This document shows, piece after piece, positions 33,069 through 38,705 of a stretch of 38,705 bases of DNA (position 1 is the first letter of the stretch; each line of letters begins with the position of its first letter). Origin of the DNA: Oligoflexales bacterium (GTDB lineage Bacteria; Bdellovibrionota_B; Oligoflexia; Oligoflexales; JALZUQ01); contig JALZUO010000119.1 in the NCBI GenBank assembly GCA_023301565.1, positions 1-38,705 on the forward strand, read 5' to 3'. The position numbers were made by a program, and so were the translations under genes. The notes beneath the pieces are model-generated. The model did no database searches. It was not told the origin of the DNA and saw only the letters and a list, made by a program, of their open reading frames with translations.

Positions 33069-33557
33069 CTGGTTAAAAACATTTTATATTTTTTAGTTTC
33101 TTTCGTACTTGGGTTTGGCCTGATTTATGGTGTCATGACTTTTGTAAGCAGCCAGCAAGGAGGCGGAAACTTTACTGGACAAACCGTCTCGGGAGCCAAA
33201 ACTATTCTTTGGAAAGACCTAAGGCAGCTCGATTACAAAACAGGTGAAAAACCGCCTGAACTTGCGGCCTTGGATAATGCGGTGATCCGCATACCGGGGT
33301 TTGTGGTTCCACTCGATGACAACGACACTGGTCTATCAGAGTTTTTACTAGTGCCTTCTCCGCAAGCTTGCATTCACGTTCCACCACCACCGCCAAACTC
33401 TATGATTCTAGTAAAAATGCAGTCCGAAAAAACCCCTAAGCGTGAGTGGGGTCCTATCTGGTTAACCGGAAAACTAAAGATCACCGAAACCAAAAGCGAG
33501 TTCGGTAAGGTTTCCTACCAACTCAGCGGACTAGCCACCGAGCCCTTTAAGTATTAG
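33069..33557 (+). CDS. DUF3299 protein, probable CTG start
   Basis: About 162 aa. The N-terminal hydrophobic segment (residues 4-26) is a signal anchor; the domain follows with AVIRIPGFVVPLD, SEFLLVPSPQACIHVPPPPPN, the clear DUF3299 signature, placing it in the periplasm. No ATG/GTG/TTG fits: the only ATG in frame is at 32985, deep in the permease gene, and would add a 28-residue polar extension before the anchor. CTG at 33069 has GGAG (33058-33061) 7 nt upstream and gives MVKNILYFLV, a textbook anchor start. The DUF3299 family often accompanies zinc-related ABC genes. Its stop overlaps the end of bioDA by about 11 bp (convergent). Confidence 0.75.
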   Translation: MVKNILYFLVSFVLGFGLIYGVMTFVSSQQGGGNFTGQTVSGAKTILWKDLRQLDYKTGEKPPELAALDNAVIRIPGFVVPLDDNDTGLSEFLLVPSPQACIHVPPPPPNSMILVKMQSEKTPKREWGPIWLTGKLKITETKSEFGKVSYQLSGLATEPFKY

Positions 33558-35610
33558 CCAAAAAGTAGTCTTTGATTGTCGCGTCTAACCGACTCAAAAC
33601 ACTAGCTGCATCTATGTTTAGTGGTGGTGACAGGTACACAGTGTTTCCAAGTGGCCGAAGAAACACGCCGTTTCTTAGAGCTGTGTCCATAAACTTTTTC
33701 TTTTCTTCAGGCTTCCAATAGTAGCCGCTGCTGTTCTCTACGTTTAACTCAAATGCGAGGATAGAGCCCATGAATCTAATATTTTGAACATAAGCGCTAC
33801 GTAGACTTTTTTGTTTCCATTCAGAATAGGCCTCTTCCAAGAACATGGATTTTTCAAGCAGCTTTTCTTTTTTATAAATATCTAAACAAGCAAGGCCAGC
33901 AGCACAAGCTACAGGGTGTCCTGTAAAGGTATGCCCATGTAAAAAAGCGCTGGATAAGTCATCACCTTGAAAACAGTTGTAGATGTCGCCGGTAGCCAAG
34001 GTAAGCGCCATGCTTGCAGCGCTAGCGGTAAGACCTTTAGCCAAGCAAACAAGGTCCGGCTGAAAGCCAAGCCGTGAGGCAGCAAGAGCGGTACCTAAAC
34101 GGCCCATACCTGTGAACACCTCATCAAAAATAACAGGGATTTTTTTCTTGCGGGCCTTTTCACACAAAAGCTTTAACCAAGCTGCATCATGCATCTTCAT
34201 GCCAGCTGCGCCTTGCACCAGCGGCTCCACGATCAGCCCAGCTATTTCCTCAGCGTGTACGTCCAGAAGCTGGTCTAAAGCTAGACCTTCCGTCACACCT
34301 AAATCTGAACTGCTCCCCCCCGTGAATAAAGGGTTTAGCAAAAGAGGCTTAAATAAAAGCGGCTCAAAATCGGCATGGAACTCCTTGCTCCCACCTACCG
34401 CCATCGTCCCTATGGTGTCGCCGTGGTAGCTCCCGTTTAGAGATAAAAACTTGTGTGCTTTTTTAAAACCTGACCTTCTACGAAACTGGTACGCCATCTT
34501 CATGGCAACTTCGACTGCGGTCGACCCATTATCTGAATAAAATACTTTTTTCAGCTGTGGCTGAGCCGCAAACTCTAAAATCTTGCCTGCGAGCTTAGCA
34601 GCTGGATCGTGCGCTGTATTAGCAAACAATACATGGTCTAAGCTTGCTTGTTGCTGCGTTATAGCGCAAGCTATTTCGGGCCGACCGTGCCCGATCAAAC
34701 TCGACCACCAAGAACCAATCCCATCTTCAACCCAGCCGTAGCCGTCGACCTCCAAGCGGCTACCTTTAGCGCCGGTCACAAACATTGGTCTATCGGCATG
34801 GTTTAAATAAGCTTTATGTTGAGTGTAAGGATGCCAACAGTGAGTAACATCTTTTTCTTTGGCGTTAAGTAGGTCCGAGTCACGTTTTTTATCTGCAGCA
34901 GATTTAATTTTTACAAGCCACGCAGCAAGGTCTTTGCTAATACGAAAAAAATCTTCTGAACCATGAGTTTGCGGAAAATGAAACCAAGGTACCTGCAAAC
35001 CACAGATCTCTTGCAAGCAAGCGTCGACCGATTGCTCATTACCTAGATGTTTTTCTCCGGAAAGAACCAACGCTATTTTTTTGTGTCCGCGGTCTGCGAG
35101 GGTTTTTAGGGTTAAAAACGAATGGTTTAGGGTTCCAAGCCCGGTGCGAGCAACCACTAAAATCCAATCGTCCCATGTTTCTAGAAAGTCTAGCCAGGTT
35201 TTAACCCCGGTCTTCCCACGGCCAAAAGGGACTAGTAGCCCCCCTGCGCCTTCTACAACTAACTGCCTGTCCTTTGCTGGGTCTGAATGGTCTAAAACCT
35301 TTGTTGCTGCCATTTGCAGGTCTGGAAAATTTATAAAATCTTTTTGTTCAGCTGCTGCAGCCTGGTCTGGCGAAGCCGGGAGTAAATACGAAGCAAACTC
35401 AGGAAACTCTTTATAGCTACCAGGCTTTAGGTGGCCCAAGCTGGAACCCAAAAGTCTTTCCACCGCCTTAGCGTCTACCCTCGACCCACCGGTTTGCAGG
35501 GGCTTCCAATACGCTACGTTTTTCTTTTGCTGCAGCTGCCCTGCAAGGATCGCAGCTGAAACATGCGTCTTACCTACGTCCGTATCTGTACCGGTTATAA
35601 ATATTTTCAT
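33547..35610 (-). CDS. bioDA: BioD-BioA fusion: dethiobiotin synthase / DAPA aminotransferase
   Basis: A 687-aa bifunctional biotin enzyme. Residues 1-235 are dethiobiotin synthetase (P-loop GTDTDVGKT 7-15, KPLQTGG 36-42, EGAGGLLVPF 120-129). Residues about 245-687 are adenosylmethionine-8-amino-7-oxononanoate aminotransferase (WHPYTQHK 259-266, GSWWSSLIGH 299-308, FDEVFTGMGR with PLP-contacting Asp496, PLP Lys525 in CLAKGLTA, HGHTFTGHP 558-566). The two catalyse consecutive steps (BioA then BioD), so the fusion joins adjacent reactions in reversed gene order, as in plant BIO3-BIO1. Both parts look intact. ATG at 35610 overlaps the bioF stop by 4 bp; it is last in the operon. Confidence 0.95.
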   Translation of the reverse strand: MKIFITGTDTDVGKTHVSAAILAGQLQQKKNVAYWKPLQTGGSRVDAKAVERLLGSSLGHLKPGSYKEFPEFASYLLPASPDQAAAAEQKDFINFPDLQMAATKVLDHSDPAKDRQLVVEGAGGLLVPFGRGKTGVKTWLDFLETWDDWILVVARTGLGTLNHSFLTLKTLADRGHKKIALVLSGEKHLGNEQSVDACLQEICGLQVPWFHFPQTHGSEDFFRISKDLAAWLVKIKSAADKKRDSDLLNAKEKDVTHCWHPYTQHKAYLNHADRPMFVTGAKGSRLEVDGYGWVEDGIGSWWSSLIGHGRPEIACAITQQQASLDHVLFANTAHDPAAKLAGKILEFAAQPQLKKVFYSDNGSTAVEVAMKMAYQFRRRSGFKKAHKFLSLNGSYHGDTIGTMAVGGSKEFHADFEPLLFKPLLLNPLFTGGSSSDLGVTEGLALDQLLDVHAEEIAGLIVEPLVQGAAGMKMHDAAWLKLLCEKARKKKIPVIFDEVFTGMGRLGTALAASRLGFQPDLVCLAKGLTASAASMALTLATGDIYNCFQGDDLSSAFLHGHTFTGHPVACAAGLACLDIYKKEKLLEKSMFLEEAYSEWKQKSLRSAYVQNIRFMGSILAFELNVENSSGYYWKPEEKKKFMDTALRNGVFLRPLGNTVYLSPPLNIDAASVLSRLDATIKDYFLANT

Positions 35611-36767
35611 AGGCCCTGATTCTTTAAAAAGGAGTTGGTTTCGGCTAGGTTTTTTTGCAATTTTTTTAAGTCTATGAAAGGGTTGAGGCTTAGGCGTAGC
35701 AGTTCTTTCCCTTTGGGAACAGTTGGGTAGCGGATGGAATATGCATCCCAGCCTTGCTTGGACAAATACTCTACGGCCACCTGCGCTCTGTGATTTGACC
35801 CCATCGCTACTGGCAAAATTGGATGATCAATACCAAACACTGACTTTAACTCCTGCAAGAAACCTAAGCGAAAACCCTTGTGCTCGCGGATCCACTCGGC
35901 TGCAACCTGGATACCTCTGGCAAGCCAAGGCGAAAGACCAGTAGAATAGACAAACCCTCTGCCTTCTTGCAGCAGAGCTTCTATAAAAGCCTTGGAAGCG
36001 GTTACAACAGCACCGGCACTTGCGAGCGCTTTGCCGCAAGGGTGAACAAGAATCAGGTTGTCGGCGTGCAGAAACATGCCCTCTGCATTTTCACCAAGAA
36101 CGCCAATGCTATGCGCCTCGTCTGCGACTAAGACCGCATTGTGTTTTTTTGCAATATCACCAATGGATGCAGGAACCATCAAGCCCGTCATGCTAAACAC
36201 CGTTTCTGTGGCAATGACTAGGCTGCGGTTTGGGTGATCCAATTTTGCTTTTTGCAGCTTACGTTCTAAATCATCCATATCTAAATGCGCATAGACCTCA
36301 ACCTCTAAACGAGCCAGCCGCATACCGTCTATCATGCTCGCATGATTACGGGCATCCGAAAAAACCAGAGGTCCTGTTTTTTCACTGCATGCACTTTTTG
36401 TAAAAATTTTAGCAACCGTTTGAAAAACGCTAAGGTTTGCCTGAAACCCCGATGGAAAACAAAGTGCCGCGGGAGCGGCTTTCCACCTGCAAAACATCTG
36501 TTCTAGTTTTAAGTGTTCGAGATGGTTGCCACCTAAGAGCCTGCTTCCACCGCTTCCCATAGGAAGCTCTTTGGAAACGCTCTCAAGACGCCGCAATAAA
36601 GCTGGGTTTCGAGCAAGGCCAAGGTAGTCATTAGATGAAAGATCGGCCGCATCGCCAGACTCTACCCTTCCTAAGCTGCGCCATAGCCCCGCCCCCTGCC
36701 GGCCTTGTTTCCAAATGCTCAGGCAGTTTGGGGCTTTCGCTACGTCAGTGTCGGCTTTGTCCGTCAA
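35607..36767 (-). CDS. bioF: 8-amino-7-oxononanoate synthase
   Basis: A PLP enzyme of about 386 aa that condenses pimeloyl-ACP/CoA with alanine, the first step of biotin ring assembly. [11 protein letters not shown] (about 71-81), [12 protein letters not shown] with PLP Asp, and the PLP Lys in [14 protein letters not shown] match the alpha-oxoamine synthase family. The usual SKAFG around the Lys is GKALA here. Start is probably TTG at 36767, which overlaps the bioB stop as TTGA and has GGAAGG 7 nt upstream; TTG at 36773 sits almost on the RBS. Operon order is bioB-bioF-bioDA. Neither bioC nor bioH, which make the pimeloyl precursor, is visible here. Confidence 0.93.
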   Translation of the reverse strand: MTDKADTDVAKAPNCLSIWKQGRQGAGLWRSLGRVESGDAADLSSNDYLGLARNPALLRRLESVSKELPMGSGGSRLLGGNHLEHLKLEQMFCRWKAAPAALCFPSGFQANLSVFQTVAKIFTKSACSEKTGPLVFSDARNHASMIDGMRLARLEVEVYAHLDMDDLERKLQKAKLDHPNRSLVIATETVFSMTGLMVPASIGDIAKKHNAVLVADEAHSIGVLGENAEGMFLHADNLILVHPCGKALASAGAVVTASKAFIEALLQEGRGFVYSTGLSPWLARGIQVAAEWIREHKGFRLGFLQELKSVFGIDHPILPVAMGSNHRAQVAVEYLSKQGWDAYSIRYPTVPKGKELLRLSLNPFIDLKKLQKNLAETNSFLKNQGL

Positions 36768-37888
36768 TGACAAGCCTTCCCAGAACCTCCGGGCACCGTG
36801 TTTTTTGTATTGGCAGACTCTTCTGAAACCTTAAGTCCTAGCCTCTCTAAAAGCTTTTTATCTTTTTGTAGCGCTGGGTTTCCTGCTGTCAAAAGTTTTT
36901 CACCTACAAATACAGAGTTTGCCCCAGCCGTAAAGCACATGGCCTGTGTAGACTCGTCCATTTCTGTTCTGCCCGCAGATAAGCGTACCCTGCTTTTTGG
37001 CATGATAATTCGAGCTACCGCAATGGTTCGCACAAGCTCGAACGGGTCAAAGTCGCTTAGTTTTTCGAAGGGTGTCCCCGGCGTGCGAATTAACAAGTTT
37101 ACGGGAACGCTTTCAGGGTGTGGGTTTAGGTTAGCTAAAACCTCCAAAAGGCGCAGCCTATCGGTTTGCGACTCACCCATTCCTACAATACCGCCACAAC
37201 AAATAGTCATCCCAGCTTTGCGGACATTTTTAAGAGTCTGCAAACGATCCTCGTAGGTACGAGTCGTGATGACCTTTTCATAGTACTCAGGCGAGGTGTC
37301 TAGGTTATGGTTATAGGCGTACACACCCGCTTCTTTTAGCTGTTCAGCCTGTTCTTCGTCGAGCATTCCTAGAGTTGTACAAACTTCAAGCCCTTCTGCA
37401 TGTACAGCTCTTATCGACTCGAGAACCTGGTCGAACTGTTTTCCTTTTTTGGGAGGGCTACGCCAGGCAGCTCCCATACAAAAACGCGTTGCACCGCCTG
37501 CTTTAGCTTCTTGTGCAGCCGAACGAATCTCCTCGAGTGGTAAAAGCTGATGCGCATCTACTTCGGTTTGGTAATGCGCAGACTGCGGGCAATAGCTGCA
37601 GTCTTCTTTACAGCCGCCAGTTTTAATTGAAAGCAAACTACAAAACTGAACTTCGGGCGAAAAGTTTTTTAGATGAACCGTCTGCGCTAAGTGAAGAAGC
37701 TCTGGAACAGGTAACGCATAAAGCTGTTCAATCTGCTCGAAAGGAACATTTATTTTTGGCTCACCCGAAAAAAAACTTTCTTTTAGTTCTTGTTTCGTAA
37801 GCTTTTTTGTCTGTGTGGGTAAACTGCCCAGACGCCCATTAGCAGAGCTGCTAGTACCTGTTGCGTCCTGCTGTTGTTTTTCCGTCAT
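36764..37888 (-). CDS. bioB: biotin synthase (radical SAM)
   Basis: A 374-aa radical SAM enzyme inserting sulfur into dethiobiotin. The [4Fe-4S] motif CKEDCSYC is at 93-100 (Cys93, 97, 100). It also has [32 protein letters not shown] and LSAGRTEM, which contribute to SAM and [2Fe-2S] binding. It carries an N-terminal extension of about 30 polar residues compared with the usual 320-350 aa protein. The open frame continues to 37993, but ATG at 37888 behind GAGGAG is chosen; the extra upstream residues look unrelated. First gene of the biotin operon, with a candidate promoter and BioR-like box upstream. Confidence 0.96.
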   Translation of the reverse strand: MTEKQQQDATGTSSSANGRLGSLPTQTKKLTKQELKESFFSGEPKINVPFEQIEQLYALPVPELLHLAQTVHLKNFSPEVQFCSLLSIKTGGCKEDCSYCPQSAHYQTEVDAHQLLPLEEIRSAAQEAKAGGATRFCMGAAWRSPPKKGKQFDQVLESIRAVHAEGLEVCTTLGMLDEEQAEQLKEAGVYAYNHNLDTSPEYYEKVITTRTYEDRLQTLKNVRKAGMTICCGGIVGMGESQTDRLRLLEVLANLNPHPESVPVNLLIRTPGTPFEKLSDFDPFELVRTIAVARIIMPKSRVRLSAGRTEMDESTQAMCFTAGANSVFVGEKLLTAGNPALQKDKKLLERLGLKVSEESANTKNTVPGGSGKACH

Positions 37889-37952
37889 CGCTTTATCTCC
37901 TCTATTGGGCTCTCTAAGACCTGTAAATAGGGTCAAGCCAGCAAAGCAGCCC

Positions 37953-37988
37953 ATCATAGATAAATGTCCGCTCAGGGAAAAAGCCCTG
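37953..37988 (-). promoter_or_regulatory. candidate bioB promoter with BioR-like box
   Basis: On the minus strand TATGAT (37958-37953) can serve as -10 without a good -35, starting transcription near 37946, 58 nt before bioB. TTATCTATGA (37963-37954) differs at one position from TTATCTATAA, the BioR operator I recall from alphaproteobacteria, and overlaps the -10. A small hairpin CAGGG/CCCTG (37973-37988) lies just upstream. No BirA-type TTGTAAAC site is seen. The rest of the 37889-38215 gap holds a 7-bp inverted repeat (38007-38013 with 38030-38036) and nothing else I can support. Confidence 0.35.
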
Positions 37989-38215
37989 TACAAGAATCTG
38001 CCAAAGTTGAGCTTGTAGAAGCCTTAGACAGCTCAAGTCCAATATAAGGGCCCTAGAGGACTGAAAAACAGGAATAAGCCTTGCAACTTCATACTTGAAA
38101 ACTAGATGCCCAGACACTCTGACCCAAAAGTGAACACCTTTTTTTGGTTCTTGTGTGCCCAAGCCATACGGCCTGCGACATCTTACTTTAGAGGAATTCA
38201 AAGGAGAAAATGTCT

Positions 38216-38705
38216 ATGAACCAAATCGCGAGATTTTTAAAATCGACGATAGCAGTGACAGCTTACGCTTGCCTTGCAGTAATGCTTACAGTCAGCTGTT
38301 CGCCGACAGAAACTGCAGCAGATCCAGGGGCTACTACACCTGATTTTACATCAGGCTTTAATACGCCTATTGCACAACCTTCCGTTGTACAACCGGTAAT
38401 ACCCTCAAACCCAGACGTGTTTTCTGTGACAACATCGCCTAGTCTGTTAACTCAGCCTGTCATTCCAAGCCTAACACCGATTGCACCTATTTCTTCACCC
38501 CACTCTGGTGGATGCTCTTCTTGTGGAGCGGGCGGAAGCTGCGGAGCGGGCGGAAGCTGTGGCGCTGGTCATTCAGTTGGGGGCAGCTGTGGAGCACATG
38601 GCGGCGGTTGCGGTGCAACTAACAACTATGGAAGCGTATCAGGCAGCTGTGGAGCACATGGCGGCAGTTGCGGTGCAACTAACAACTATGGAAGCGTATC
38701 AGGCA
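38216..38705 (+). CDS. Cys/Gly-rich repetitive lipoprotein, cut by window end
   Basis: An open frame of at least 163 codons that runs off the window. The signal is MNQIARFLK, a hydrophobic core and LTVSC (Cys at residue 28; Thr at -3 is atypical). A Pro/Ser/Thr-rich linker (about 30-98) follows. From about residue 99 the sequence is dominated by Gly, Cys, Ser and Ala: two 6-residue CGAGGS units, then 20-residue repeats containing SCGAHGG(G/S)CGATNNYG. AAGGAG is 9 nt before this ATG; an earlier in-frame ATG at 38210 is only 3 nt from it. Many regularly spaced Cys suggest a disulfide-linked or metal-binding surface protein. Family unknown. It diverges from the biotin operon. Confidence 0.72.
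   Translation, partial: MNQIARFLKSTIAVTAYACLAVMLTVSCSPTETAADPGATTPDFTSGFNTPIAQPSVVQPVIPSNPDVFSVTTSPSLLTQPVIPSLTPIAPISSPHSGGCSSCGAGGSCGAGGSCGAGHSVGGSCGAHGGGCGATNNYGSVSGSCGAHGGSCGATNNYGSVSG
38522..38705 (+). repeat. tandem coding repeats, 18 bp then 60 bp
   Basis: Two 18-bp units (38522-38539, 38540-38557) precede two 60-bp units (38581-38640 and 38641-38700) that differ at only 2 of 60 positions; a third begins at 38701. All units are multiples of three and stay in the lipoprotein frame. The array continues past the window end, so its length is unknown. Confidence 0.95.

Noticed and set aside
37889-37993. 35-residue upstream extension of bioB
   Set aside because: It contains the candidate promoter region, and a strong GAGGAG supports ATG at 37888.
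38155-38343. 62-codon open frame overlapping the start of the Cys-rich lipoprotein
   Set aside because: It lies in another frame, with no ribosome binding site at its ATG, and lacks protein-like features; the overlapping lipoprotein frame has AAGGAG and a signal peptide.

Overview
The window looks like chromosomal DNA of a Gram-negative bacterium. Evidence is an outer-membrane beta-barrel protein, several lipoproteins, a type IV pilin, CmoA/CmoB and a periplasmic-binding-protein peptide importer. The gene mix (histone-like Lys/Arg protein, PilZ, type IV pilin, unusual secreted proteins, a CmoB of the shorter type) would suit a deep-branching proteobacterial or Bdellovibrionota/Oligoflexia-like lineage. 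That placement is inference; no rRNA or other marker gene is present. I see no tRNA, rRNA, insertion sequence, integrase or CRISPR array. Genes are packed tightly and many pairs overlap by 4 bp (ATGA, GTGA or TTGA junctions).

Layout. 1-5273: a pilin preceded by a pentanucleotide repeat, a small Lys/Glu-rich protein, acetoacetyl-CoA synthetase, cmoA-cmoB (tRNA wobble uridine modification) and a PilZ protein. 5307-8264: a TauE/SafE permease with a small membrane partner, a structured leader followed by a repetitive histone-H1-like gene, and a MarC-family protein. 8416-10248: an unrecognised secreted or membrane protein. 10266-16327 (minus): a five-gene YejBEA-type peptide ABC importer with two separate ATPases. 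16528-19468 (plus): three tandem paralogues that combine a Sec-type signal peptide with sigma-70-like region 2 and region 4 sequences; the third has lost its ATG. 19465-22686 (minus): an unknown secreted protein and an ABC-2-like ATPase/permease pair. 23005-24923: a His-rich outer-membrane barrel and, convergent to it, an M48 protease with a small membrane protein. 25133-28794: a heterodimeric ABC exporter with one degenerate ATP site. 28867-29682: proC. 29947-33557: a lipoprotein, MacB/LolD-type ATPase, FtsX-type permease with a His-rich loop and a DUF3299 protein, probably a metal (zinc) related system. 33547-37888 (minus): biotin operon bioB-bioF-bioDA with a BioD-BioA fusion. 38216-38705: the start of a Cys/Gly-rich repetitive lipoprotein cut by the window end.

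The most unusual content is the trio of apparently exported sigma-factor-like proteins. Next are the hairpin-rich leader of the histone-like gene, which begins where its promoter would start transcription, and the 60-bp tandem repeats in the terminal Cys-rich lipoprotein. All family calls were made by eye from motifs; no database search was run.
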